A stretch of 64,000 nt of DNA from Prostheceraeus crozeri (Eukaryota > Platyhelminthes > Polycladida > Euryleptidae). Positions 22,990 to 33,281 of this stretch are shown piece by piece. The notes under the pieces were generated by a model. That model was not told the origin of the DNA and searched no databases. It saw only the letters and a list, made by a program, of their open reading frames with translations. Both the position numbers and the translations under genes were made by a program. The stretch is from contig CAJQUW010007999.1 of assembly GCA_907163375.1 (NCBI GenBank), positions 1 to 64,000 on the forward strand, read 5' to 3'. The stretch's first letter is position 1; every line of letters begins with the position of its first letter.

Positions 22990-23440
22990 CACGGAATTAG
23001 ACCGGTCATCTCTTCTTCTCTTTGACTAGAAAGGAAACATAGGAACATGTAACGTTAATAAAATGGCACAATTTGCTGACATATTACCATAGCAATCGAA
23101 CAATGAGCAGCCAGTTCAGCATTAAACACGCCAAATTGTGTAAAGCTTCAGTGACTGTTATCAACCGGATCACACAGCAAAGAGACACGGTCGATGTCAA
23201 GTTCTACAGAGAAGTTTGTGAACGTTTTTTCGTGCGCCTGCTAATTTTTTCTAATAATGATCGGAGGGTCCAACATTATCGAGAAAACTTTTGCGCAATG
23301 ATAGGAATTCTTCGAATCTGAAAGAATCGTGACAATCGGAGCATTTTGAAGGAATTCACAGCATGTTCCTGCATGTGCCACTGCTTTGGATCAGTTTGCA
23401 CTTCTAACAAAGTGATGCGCTTCTACAATCTAATTATGTG
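22990..23440 (+). mobile_element. Family A TIR element, copy 2
   Basis: Starts CACGGAATTAGAC and ends CTAATTATGTG. Flanks TCGATACC and ATTATACC match at only 5 of 8, so it is old. It aligns with 33175-33959 and lacks the P-type MITE found there, giving the empty site (accatagcaatcgaac at about 23084-23099). Confidence 0.75.
23103..23321 (+). CDS. Short ORF of family A (MSSQF type)
   Basis: Starts ATG and reads MSSQFSIKHAKLCKASVTVI, then VDVKFYREVCERFFVRLL. The first 47 or so codons match the 33.6-kb copy with mostly single amino-acid changes, after which the two copies differ by a frameshift. Function unknown; it could be the 5' end of an ancestral transposon protein. Confidence 0.35.
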   Translation: MSSQFSIKHAKLCKASVTVINRITQQRDTVDVKFYREVCERFFVRLLIFSNNDRRVQHYRENFCAMIGILRI

Positions 23441-24262
23441 ATTATACCATTCACTTTGCCATCACCAACCCCTATCAGCACTAAAGAATGCCTGAATTTA
23501 TCAAATTCCACGCTAGGTTGCTATCTCTTCAACACGCATTTAAATTCTTCTAATTCTGGTCTCTCATTGGTTGAGACGATCGCTATTGTTCTCTTATCAA
23601 TGCCTTTATGCACCTTTATGATGATTGTAGCCTGCGCGCGTATTGTCCAATTTTACCAGGTGGCTACAATAGGGACGATATCTGCATATTCTTTCCATTG
23701 ATGATCTCTCTCTCTCTCATATTATATATATATTACTAATTGTAGTTATCAAAATACATTTCTTGAAACAATATTGTCTCCATGTATCTAAATTTACTAC
23801 GCATCTAACATTGACAACTAGTTTTGATTACATTTATAGAAAGCTAAGGATCTGCAGTGTATAATTTACAAAATATTATAGAGCGTGTAACCATTACCTA
23901 GAACAATGTTTATTTGCCGTCAAACTTTTGATTATTATTGTCTATTTGAGTGAAATACCAACAAACTTCTTAAAAAAGTCAATTTTTCATTTCTTAATTG
24001 CAATATCTATGACAAAGAATCAGACGTTGAGCAAAAATCAAGCCTTCATCAGAATCAGATTAAGCCAAGCGTGTATTTAGTTGAAATCAAAGCATTTTGG
24101 TGCGCTCGATTTGAAGTTACACGGACTTGAATACAAATTACCGGTAATTTACCGATAAATTATCAGTAAATTACCGGTAATTTTTAAACACTAGTAATTA
24201 CGCGTAGTTGAGCGTGGCATGTCATCTAGAGTTGGCTGTCTCAGCAGATAATCTTTTCCGTT

Positions 24263-24331
24263 TTAACAATTCAATGCCTCCAGCTTTTACGAGGTTGAAA
24301 AAGGTAAAAGCTGGACGCATTGAATTGTTAA
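24263..24331. repeat. Perfect-type hairpin, 28-bp stem, 13-base loop
   Basis: 24263-24290 (TTAACAATTCAATGCCTCCA...) and 24304-24331 are reverse complements at 27 of 28 positions, separated by gaggttgaaaaag. The size suits a small-RNA precursor or a minimal inverted-repeat remnant. No expression evidence is possible here. Confidence 0.8.
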
Positions 24332-25054
24332 ATCGATTCTCCGAGGTTTCCTGCTTAGCAGTTGCCATTCTTACCTTCAATTCATTGCCTTTAGTACAAA
24401 TCCATTATTAATCAACTCGTGTTCTTCTAGCATCCTCCCTAACTCTTTTTTTGACATGCTGAGAATTTTAACCTAGTTTAAATATTGTTGATGTCGATTC
24501 AATTCAATCTATTTCTTCCATATTGGAATGAATTTAATACTTGAAATAGAATAATAGAATCAAAGGCATAGAACAAAGGTCATAATGCAACAATCACTTA
24601 CACAAAACAGAACCATCGGCTTTTCGTCTGACAGTGAAAACAGAAGGACTGAAAACAGTTACGCTGTAAAACTGTTAGTCTTATTTATTCATGACAAAAT
24701 AAAGCTTCTTGTCTTCTATGCTGAGGCAAGCTGCAGCGTCTACAGAGATAATGTAGTCATAACTTAGAGTAGGTTTGCTTTGTTGAACTATACTCATTGA
24801 CTTAATTAATGAAACAAACTATCATTGGCTTGAATTGAAGTTTGCTTCATTTTTTTCTCAGGTATGATGCAATATCTCGCTTTCTATGTATTACCATTCA
24901 ACACATTAGAGAATGGAGAAAGATCTATGGTGGTCAAATTTCAAATTTTGATATCGATACAACTGTCACAATTGCTTTTACATATTGAACATAAACGTGA
25001 ACTGAAATCCTGCTTTTGTAAAATAAAATGGCACACGATCAGTTTACCAGAGGT
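24332..25054. other. No gene recognised
   Basis: Unassigned AT-rich sequence. Confidence 0.4.
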
Positions 25055-25155
25055 ATGGCTATTGGAATGATTCGTTGTGGTAGAAGTTGTGCGAGTGTTG
25101 CCGAAGAGCTGCAAAGGAGCTCTCGAACAGTCCGTTATGGACAATAGTGGCACGA
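25055..25155 (+). pseudogene. Tc1-like transposase N-terminal helix-turn-helix fragment
   Basis: Reads MAIGMIRCGRSCASVAEELQ and RSSRTVRYGQ before a stop. This is the paired-like helix-turn-helix wording at the start of Tc1-family transposases. The copy is cut off immediately before a mini-TIR element. Confidence 0.6.
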
Positions 25156-25176
25156 ATATGCGTTTTTCATCTAATA

Positions 25177-25253
25177 CACTAAAAGTCAAAAGACTTGTCA
25201 CCTTTGCGCATTAGTTAACATTGCATGTGCGACAAGTCTTTTGGCTTTTAGTG
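25177..25253. mobile_element. 77-bp mini TIR element
   Basis: Starts CACTAAAAGTCAAAAGACTT and ends with its reverse complement (GACAAGTCTTTTGGCTTTTAGTG). It is flanked by TA at 25175-25176 and 25254-25255. It consists of little more than two ~27-bp inverted repeats, like a Tc1/mariner solo-TIR MITE. Confidence 0.75.
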
Positions 25254-25354
25254 TATATACATGTCAAATTTAGCGTTATACTTCCCAAAATTCAGCTGAA
25301 TTTTTAGCTCTGAGCGATATACTTCCTAAGAATTTACGACTACACCCCTGGCTA

Positions 25355-25500
25355 CAATACTGTGTCGGAAAAATCCTTGGCGACACGGGCATTGTGACAG
25401 GGAGCGAGGTGCTGCTGGAATACCAAGTCACTGCCTTCGAACCAGTCCTCCGCTAATGGAAGCACCGCATGTTCAAAAATTTGGAAATATTGCTGCATCC
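25355..25500 (-). pseudogene. Tc1/mariner transposase core fragment
   Basis: The minus frame reads QIFEHAVLPLAEDWFEGSDL then VFQQHLAPCHNARVAKDF, the second-Asp region of Tc1-like DDE transposases. The catalytic position is His instead of Asp (QQHLAP for QQDLAP), so this copy is inactive by mutation as well as truncation. Confidence 0.7.
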
Positions 25501-25539
25501 ATCAAATGAAGTATTCCCATCCCATCTCATGCAACCCTA

Positions 25540-25761
25540 GAACACCAGCTTAACAGGGCGGATTATCGCCGCAAAGTAATTAGTTTCAAGCTCTTTCAAC
25601 GAACTATTTCAGACTCAACATATCCTCTCCATCATCTTGCATTGGCAGTCATGGTCAATTCCAAACAGTTTCGACTCCCTACGATCACAACTGCTCTTCG
25701 CGGCGGCAGTTTCATTATAAGCATGTCAAAGCTTTTCAATCATGGATTTTGTGCACACTGA
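25540..25761 (+). pseudogene. LINE RT C-terminal fragment
   Basis: Open to a stop at 25761: YRRKVISFKLFQRTISDSTY, PLHHLALAV, RLPTITTALRGGSFIISMSK. It resembles the last part of LINE proteins, with an AT-rich tail (tttatttttattattattat) near 25880. It is probably a 3' piece of the same broad LINE type as 18700-19440. Confidence 0.6.
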
Positions 25762-25919
25762 CTTTCATTCAGCATTACTTATTACTTTGTTATGACTTTA
25801 TTCTACAAATGTATTTCTTGCCGTTGTACTATATGTCTCACGATTTTCAATACTGAGACATTGATTTTTGAAAATAAGCGTTTATTTTTATTATTATTAT
25901 AGATGTAATAGTTATTTAG

Positions 25920-26055
25920 GCAGCTATTGCTGATAATGATGAGTTAGATATCTTAAATGCCCGAACCCGTAAGGTGAGAGCTATTTAAATCTAACGAGTT
26001 GGAATGCTATGCTGAAGCAATCTCATGCACGAGTTGCGTAGAGAATTTTATTTGG
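25920..26055. mobile_element. Family D element, left part, upstream of the satellite
   Basis: From 'gagttagatatcttaaatgcc' to 'gagaattttatttggcgacg' this matches 31508-31635 closely, including the inverted 'tttaaatctaacgagtt'. In the other copy only about 1.4 of the 35-bp units follow; here about 40 do. Confidence 0.8.
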
Positions 26056-27478
26056 CGACGTGTCTATGATGATCAAGGACAGATTGTGATTGATATGTCT
26101 ATGATTATCAAGGACAGATTGTGATTGACATGTCTATGATGATCAAGGACAGATTGTGATTGACATGTCTATGATGATCAAGGACAGATTGTGATTGACA
26201 TGTCTATGATGATCAAGGACAGATTGTGATTGACATGTCTATGATGATCAAGGTCAGATTGTGAGTGACATGTCTATGATGATGAAGGACAGATTGTGAT
26301 TGACATGTCTATGATGATGAAGGACAGATTGTGATTGACATGTCTATGATGATCAAGGACAGATTGTGATTGACATGTCTATGATGATGAAGGACAGATT
26401 GTGATTGACATGGCTATGATGATCAAGGACAGATTGTGATTGACATGTCTATGATGATCAAGGACAGATTGTGATTGACATGTCTATGATGATCAAGGAC
26501 AGATTGTGATTGACATGTCTATGATGATCAAGGACAGATTGTGATTGACATGTCTATGATGATCAAGGACAGATTGTGATTGACATGTCTATGATGATCA
26601 AGGACAGATTGTGATTGACATGTCTATGATGATCAAGGTCAGATTGTGATTGCTATGTCTATGATGATCAAAGACAGATTGTGATTGACATGTCTATGAT
26701 GATCAAGGACAGATTGTGATTGCTATGTCTATGATGATGAAGGACAGATTGTGATTGACATGTCTATGATGATGAAGGACAGATTGTGATTGCTATGTCT
26801 ATGATGATCAAAGACAGATTGTGATTGACATGTCTATGATGATCAAGGACAGATTGTGATTGACATATCTATGATGATGAAGGACAGATTGTGATTGACA
26901 TGTCTATGATGATCAAAGACAGATTGTGATTGACATGTCTATGATGATCAAGGACAGATTGTGATTGCTATGTCTATGATGATCAAAGACAGATTGTGAT
27001 TGACATGTCTATGATGATCAAGGACAGATTGTGATTGCTATGTCAATGATGATCAAGGACAGATTGTGATTGACATGTCTATGATGATCAAGGACAGATT
27101 GTGATTGACATGTCTATGATGATCAAGGACAGATTGTGATTGACATGTCTATGATGATCAAGGACAGATTGTGATTGACATGTCTATGATGATCAAGGAC
27201 AGATTGTGATTGACATGTCTATGATGATCAAGGACAGATTGTGATTGACATGTCTATGATGATCAAGGACAGATTGTGATTGACATGTCTATGATGATCA
27301 AGGACAGATTGTGATTGACATGTCTATGATGATGAAGGACAGATTGTGATTGACATGTCTATGATGATCAAGGACAGATTGTGATTGACATGTCTATGAT
27401 GATCAAGGACAGATTGTGATTGCTATGTCTATGATGATGAAGGACAGATTGTGATTGCTATGTCTATGATTATCAAGA
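26056..27478. repeat. 35-bp tandem satellite, about 40 copies
   Basis: The unit is tgacatgtctatgatgatca plus aggacagattgtgat. The 35-base spacing is exact (for example 26461 to 26496). Variants at a few positions (gatca/gatga, tgacatg/tgctatg, aaggac/aaagac/aaggtc) recur in an irregular order. No spacers, so not CRISPR. Confidence 0.97.
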
Positions 27479-27720
27479 GTATTTGAATAGAAATTTAGCT
27501 TCATCAATCGTGAAAATATCTATTCACAGATCTAGTCTATACTAAAGCAGGACAAGAGCACTCATAATTGGCATAGATTGCGCTCCTTCCAGTGCATTGG
27601 AGTAAATATTATCTCCTGCGTGGACAATAATCTCCTTTACAGGTCAAATAAAGCGATAGGATATCTACATGCACGGAGAGAAAGCAAATAAAAGTGCATT
27701 GTCAGTCATTCATTGTCAAT
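27479..27720. mobile_element. Family D element, right part
   Basis: 'agtatttgaatagaaatttagc' to 'cagtgcattggagtaaatat' matches 31682-31815 almost exactly. The following 'ctttacaggtcaaataaagcgataggatatctac' motif recurs near 31415 and 32870. Confidence 0.8.
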
Positions 27721-28117
27721 CACACTGCGTGTACCTGCTTCTCCTTCTGAAATTGCTTTTTATCGCTCAGGTTCATCCTCTGTCGTGGCAAAATATAGAA
27801 AGCAATTTGTCCTCCTACAAGTGAATCAGTTAATCTCAGAGGTTCACTGCCACACCTTGATTTCGTTTTCACTTCCTTCGAATCTCCTCTGCCCGTTCCT
27901 GCAGACATTTTAATACTGGGCGTTGTCTTTACCCAGTGATGAAGGAGTGAGACGCTGTCCGCTTCAATCGATGATGAAATGTCAATCGGATGACTCTAAA
28001 TACACGAAGAGAATGGAGCCAGATGATTTCTTTTTCCGAGCAAATTTGAAGTCATTGACTAAAATTAATGTCCACAGAATTATGTCCACAATCGATCCAA
28101 GATGAGTCATCCGAAAA
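27721..28117. other. No gene recognised
   Basis: Short overlapping frames on both strands; none recognisable. Confidence 0.4.
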
Positions 28118-28460
28118 TGAGACTTTCACAGAATGATGCACACCTCATAGTCCAGTATCCAACGCGAGTTTCTGCAGTTAACGAGGCAGAGAGTGAGACT
28201 TTCACACAATGATGCACACCTCATAGTCCAGTATCCAACGCGAGTTTCTGCACGGAAAGAGGCCGAGAGTGAGACTTTCACACAATGATGCACACCTCAT
28301 AGTCCAGTATCCAACGCGAGTTTCTGCACGGAAAGAGGCCGAGAGTGAGACTTTCACAGAATGATGCACACATCATAGTCCGGCATCCAACGCGAGTTTC
28401 TGCAATGAACGAGGCCGAATTCGAGACTTTCACGGAATGATGTACACCCTGTGCCTACTA
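28118..28460. repeat. 76-bp tandem repeat, about 4.5 copies
   Basis: Units start at 28118, 28194, 28270, 28346 and 28422 with tgagactttcacac/g-aatgatg. Internal units are near identical ('catagtccagtatccaacgc') and the terminal one is diverged. Confidence 0.95.
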
Positions 28461-29520
28461 CGAATCTGCGCGAGCCGGATTCTAGTCAGTTCTCCTTATT
28501 GTCAGACAGGATCAAAGAAAAACATGTATGAGACACAGATTGCAGTTTTTGGTTGAACTGAAATATTTTGCCTTTTCTCTTATCAACTGAAAAGTATTAA
28601 TTAGTCTGAGCCATCATATTGAAATAGAATGTCTTGTCATGTTCATAAACATGAAACTAGGTGCATTTGGCAAGCCTCTGACTGTTGACAAACACCAACA
28701 TGCTGGCCCACTTCATCCACATTCACCAACATTCTCGCATACGTAACCGATCTGAAACATGATACTATTACATGCATATGATATTAGGAAATGACCTAAA
28801 CACATTTTGAAACCATTCCGAGTGCATCTCCCTCGAGTTCATTTGATAAAATCGATAGTTTAAACACATTGGAGATTTAATAAATGCGGAGTTACCACTC
28901 TACCTAAATATACTTTCGTGGGGTGAGTCATAATTTAATGATGTGAATAAAACAACTTCACGAAAGTCAATCTTGTTTACAAATTTAATGCTTGTTGATA
29001 AAAAGGAAATTCCGGCGCTAGCGGAATCTTGTTTATTCAGTGGTAAATGGAAAATATCATTCTTGCGGTGGTATTCTGCCATTTTGTGGTTTGATAGAAG
29101 AAACATTTGGCAAAAAGCCAAAAAAATAGCGAAGTTTCATTATGCGATGTGCACCTTTGATTGACCCGGTTTCCGAGATGTGACATAGCTCCACTCACTG
29201 ACATAATCAGTCTTCTCTTGTATGTACTAGTAATTTTCTTTTTCGATGCATGATTCAGAAACATCTCTCTGTTTATTCAATTGATTTAACTTCTGTGAAC
29301 ATATAGCAAATGTGCATTCAACTTGCATCTTTCGGTGCCGGTACTAATAAGATATTTGAAAATCATTTGTCTGCAAATAGCGCAATAGAACCTGCATTAC
29401 AATTATCCTGCGTAGAAAAGTCACCTGCACTTATGAGCTTTATTGTCAAAATTAGTCTATAGACTTAGACGAAAAATGTAGCCGACTGTCCGAATGAACC
29501 AGAAATATCTCCGATTAAAT
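28461..29520. other. No gene; one dispersed repeat (family E)
   Basis: 28841-28915 ('cgagttcatttgataaaatc ... ctctacctaaatatactt') is similar to 39694-39772. The rest is unassigned. Confidence 0.5.
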
Positions 29521-29720
29521 CATGGCAATAAACTGTTTATCTGAAATTGACTAGAATGAAAATTTGCTCAAGGTCGCGGCACATCCGGGGTAACTAAGTT
29601 GGGGCATGAACCACCAATGAAAAGCTCAGAATTGCACATGTGACTAATAAACCCAATGATGCAGTATTTGACAAGTGTGTCTAAGTGAATCTAGAGGTTT
29701 TACTGTTATCTATTTCTGTG
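29521..29720 (-). mobile_element. P-type MITE, old copy
   Basis: This is the reverse complement of the 33282/53005 element. It shares 'tgactagaatg', 'ctcaaggtcgcggcacatcc' and 'aactaagttggggca', and ends CATGGCAAT and ATTTCTGTG. Flanks GATTAAAT and TATTAAGT match at 6 of 8, fitting an aged 8-bp duplication. Confidence 0.8.
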
Positions 29721-31099
29721 TATTAAGTCATTCACTTCATGATTTGTGGAATGATAATTGTGTTAATGTGTTAAACATAAAAGGCAATGTTTCTAATTAA
29801 ATTAAGATGCTCAACTGTACGGGTATCCATAAAGCACTGCTGAACTTTCTATGATGGCAAATCTTAAAAGTGGTAGAGCGAAATATAAGCGTCAGAATAG
29901 CGGCTGCGGTGGAATCTCCTTGTGTTTGTTTGCAGGACATCCTCTATAACTGTAAGTTAACGTTAATTCCTGGATGAACTAGCAATGTTGGATGTCACCT
30001 TCAACACTATTGGAACTTCGAGTGATTATGTTGACAAGGCTGCAGTCACGACGATTCGTCTGATTCGACGTTCTATGTACCGTACCTATCAAGTTTAAAA
30101 CTGGTGTATTTTTCTTTTATTCGTTCCGTCAAGAGTATTTCTAACCTCTCTCTACTTTCTTAAACTCTAGTGACTCCAAACGCCTGGATCTTGTCCAACA
30201 CTGATTAGAATGCATTTTGTGTTCAGTAACATCTGAATCCATTAGCCTGTGTAAATGAAAGTTGTGACGTCATTTGCTGACGTTTCCTGAAGAATATAAA
30301 AGAAAATATAAAAAATTGTAAAACGAAAGTCATAAATGATGAAGTCATTACATTGTGATGGGGCACAGTTCAAGTCAGATAGTCTATTAAAAACCAACGT
30401 TGAGGGCGTTAATGCAATCGTGTCGTTTACTCTCTATGGAAAAAGGCACTGACAGTCGGTTATCAGAAAAATGAGGAACTATGAGAAACAGAGGTTGAAA
30501 TGTTGACTTTTCCGGAAAGGTTGACATGCTCATTGATGTGAAGTCATTAAAAGTTCGATGCAGTGTTATCATATTCACAACAAGCTCCACAAATTATTCT
30601 ATGAGATCTTTTGAAAATTCTCTCTTTTTCATGTTTCCCCTCAGAACTGTGGATGCCAAGGAGTGTCGACCGATGCAATGAAACATTCAGAACAATTGCA
30701 ATGAAAACAATCCAGAGTTCATGATTTAAAAATACACGCTTTCAAATGTGAACTCCATGACAACTCTTTATTCCATGTAACACCATGGATTTTAAAGTCT
30801 TCTACATTATAGAACGGAAAAGGGTATTCCTCGTGAAAATACAAGCAGCTCTTGCTCTCCACTCATTTAACCTAAGAAAATTTGCACTGGCCAATTCTTT
30901 GATTGAATTAAATTCTACAAAACTGTTTATAACGACTGATTAAAGCACTTGATTTTACAATATCAAAGCAGGACAAAATAAATAAGTACGGAGACCCAGC
31001 AAGGATCTATGTGGAGCATATTTGCAGATGTAATGTCATTAAATCATGCATTGTGGGATCACTTCCCGCTATCTGAAGCTATGAAGTGAAGGCATGAAT
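29721..31099. other. No gene recognised
   Basis: AT-rich with only short chance frames. Confidence 0.4.
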
Positions 31100-31250
31100 A
31101 ATTATTTACGCAACTAGTGCAAAATATCCATCTTTATTGCTTTCTTCGAGGTCAACATATCTATGCACGAGCCCGAAGGACGAGGTCATAGAATGTTGAT
31201 CGAGGAGAAAGCAAAAGATGGATATCTTTGCACGAGTTGTGTAGGTAATT
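31100..31250. repeat. Hairpin: imperfect 60-70 bp inverted arms
   Basis: 'attatttacgcaactagtgc' ... 'atccatc' pairs with 'gatggat' ... 'gcacgagttgtgtaggtaat'. The inner arms also pair (gctttcttcga / cgaggagaaagc). Confidence 0.75.
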
Positions 31251-31389
31251 TTATTTTTCACCGATATCATGACCATTATGACTAATCTAATTCTATGGTG
31301 AAATAATAAGCGGATTTTATATAATTCAATCGCATATATCTATATAGAAATCTATAATTCAACCAGTGCAATAATGAAAATATTTCTGC

Positions 31390-31830
31390 ACGCCCGTGCA
31401 GTAATCTACTTTACAGGTAAAATAAATTGACAGGATATCTACATTATACGCACGGTAAAAAATAGAATTATTAACGCAACTTATGCATGATTGCTTCTTT
31501 ATAGCATTCCACGAGTTAGATATCTTAAATGCCCTAGACCGTAGGGTGATGGCTATTTAAATCTAACGAGTTCGAATGCTATGATGAAGCAATCTCATGC
31601 ACGAGTTGTGTAGAGAATTTTATTTGACGACGTGCTATGATGATCAAGGACAGATTGTGATTGACATGTCTATGATTATCAAGAGTATTTGAATAGAAAT
31701 TTAGCCTGATCAATCGTGAAAATATCTATTCACAGATCTAGTCTATACTAAAGCAGGACAAGAGCACTCATAATTGGCATAGATTGCGCTCCTTCCAGTG
31801 CATTGGAGTAAATATCATCTCCCGCGCGGG
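31390..31830. mobile_element. Family D element, unexpanded copy
   Basis: It contains a long hairpin (31461-31625: 'gcatgattgcttctttatagc' against 'gctatgatgaagcaatctcatgc'), then about 1.4 units of the 35-bp sequence, then the flank also seen at 27479-27620. Confidence 0.8.
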
Positions 31831-32265
31831 CAATGGACTAGGTAGTTTAAACTAGATTTAGAAAAGCATATGCACCAATGATAGTATAAACTCGGTCATC
31901 CTTACTAGGTTGCAGTTAATATGCGCCTCCGATTATAAAAAGATACGGAAAGATTTTTCTCCAAGGTTCAGTTACATGGGGTCTTGAAGGTCGTCTCAAC
32001 AATCATAAGTATTTATTGATTATCGTGACTTAACGCGTCATTGGTAACTCTCAAACCTGATGGATTTTTCCACTCTGTCATCAGATCTGCCTCTGGATTT
32101 GCAAGCGCATTCGAATGACAGCAACTCATGTAATCTACCGCTTATAACTAACTGTGAGCCATATGAGAATGTGCTTAAATGATGACATTCAGAATAAAAA
32201 ACGACGTTTTCTGAGACAATCCAAGTAATTAAGCATTGACAGCTTGGCTTACTTACTTCCCCATC

Positions 32266-32482
32266 AAGCGCCCAATGTTCGCTTAAACGTTCCACCTCCC
32301 AAATAATTCAAACAAACACAAATTCTTTGTGTAGGCGTTAGTGGATGATTGCGATTTGAATTAAGAGTCAATGCTGATTCCAAAGAGTCGATCAAGGCAA
32401 TCAAATTTTCTTTATCGAATCGAAGCAATTGCTTTAGTTCACAGCTGTCGAAGGAATCAAGTCCTGATAAACGATCTCTCAA
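32266..32482 (-). pseudogene. PIF/Harbinger (HARBI1-like) transposase N-terminal fragment
   Basis: The frame reads MRDRLSGLDSFDSCELKQLL, RFDKENLIALIDSLES and NHPLTPTQRICVCLNYLGGG-TFKRTLG. This is the pre-core region of HARBI1-type DDE transposases. It ends at a stop in LGA*; a GTAAGT lies a few bases further, so an exon end is possible. No catalytic DDE exons were found downstream. Confidence 0.75.
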
Positions 32483-33166
32483 TACTCGCTGTCTTTGAAA
32501 GCTTGCCCGTATATATTCATCTGTTTATATGTTCATCTTCTCGAAAGAGAATCACGGACTGTGAATAATGGTCTGTTGAAATTTATAGCAGTATCACGCT
32601 ACCTGCCGTGAAAACAGATAAAATCAATTGAATAAGTCTGTTCTAGATATAAAAAGGTAACTAGACTGATTCTAGTATTTACTCAGTAGAAAGATCTGTT
32701 GGTGCATACGAAATTTTAGTTCAAACTAGGGAATTCCCATGTGGTTAGTTTGTACTAGCTAGTTTATACTCGACGAACTGTTTGATGCATATCGATTCCT
32801 AGTAAAAGTTGAACAATCAAGTATAAACTGTCTAGTAAAATGTTCGTGCATACCATCCAATAATCTGCTTTACAGATCAGATAAAGTGATAGGATATCTA
32901 CAATACCTGCATGGAGACAAACAAAAGACTGCTTATTGTACTCTTTGGAAACCATAAGCTGTATTATGGAAGCAATAATTATAGAGATTTCTGAACTGTG
33001 AACTATAAAAATACTTATAAACCAAAAATAACCAAAAAGTTTGAGGATTTGAAGTATGCCAAATGATTACTTCAGTTGATGCATGCACGTGTATGTACAA
33101 CATAGCATGGATCATTGACAGATAAACCCCTTCACCTCGCGAACTCCTTTTCTTTGTTTAAGCACT
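32483..33166. other. No gene; one family D motif
   Basis: 32845-32915 ('taatctgctttacagatcag ... taggatatctac') repeats the family D right-end motif. Nothing else recognised. Confidence 0.5.
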
Positions 33167-33281
33167 GTCCTATCCACAGAATTAGACAGGTCGTCTCTTC
33201 TTCTGTTTGACTAGAAAGGAAGCATTGGAACATGTATCGTTAATGAAATGGCACAATCTGCTGACAAAATACCATAGCAAT

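Larger units (their letters stand above)
22739..24193. mobile_element. hAT-like element with TAGTGTTTRAA ends inside family C
   Basis: Left end TAGTGTTTGAAGTG, right end AATTTTTAAACACTA. The target duplication is GTAATTGC (22731-22738) against GTAATTAC (24194-24201), 7 of 8; intact family C copies have GTAATTAC here. Both ends carry several ttaccggtaa repeats. There is no transposase; it contains a family A copy. The T-A-G-T-G start and 8-bp duplication fit hAT. Confidence 0.75.
22380..24229 (-). mobile_element. Family C TIR element, split by a hAT-like insertion
   Basis: 22380-22738 matches 20665 onward, starting CACTAGGTGACAT. The match breaks after GTAATTGC and resumes at 24194 with GTAATTACGCGTAGTTGAGCG, ending GTCATCTAG at 24229. 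The middle is a separate 1.46-kb element. Confidence 0.85.

Noticed and set aside
26056-27478. CRISPR-like array
   Set aside because: The 35-bp units are directly adjacent with no variable spacers, and the genome is eukaryotic.
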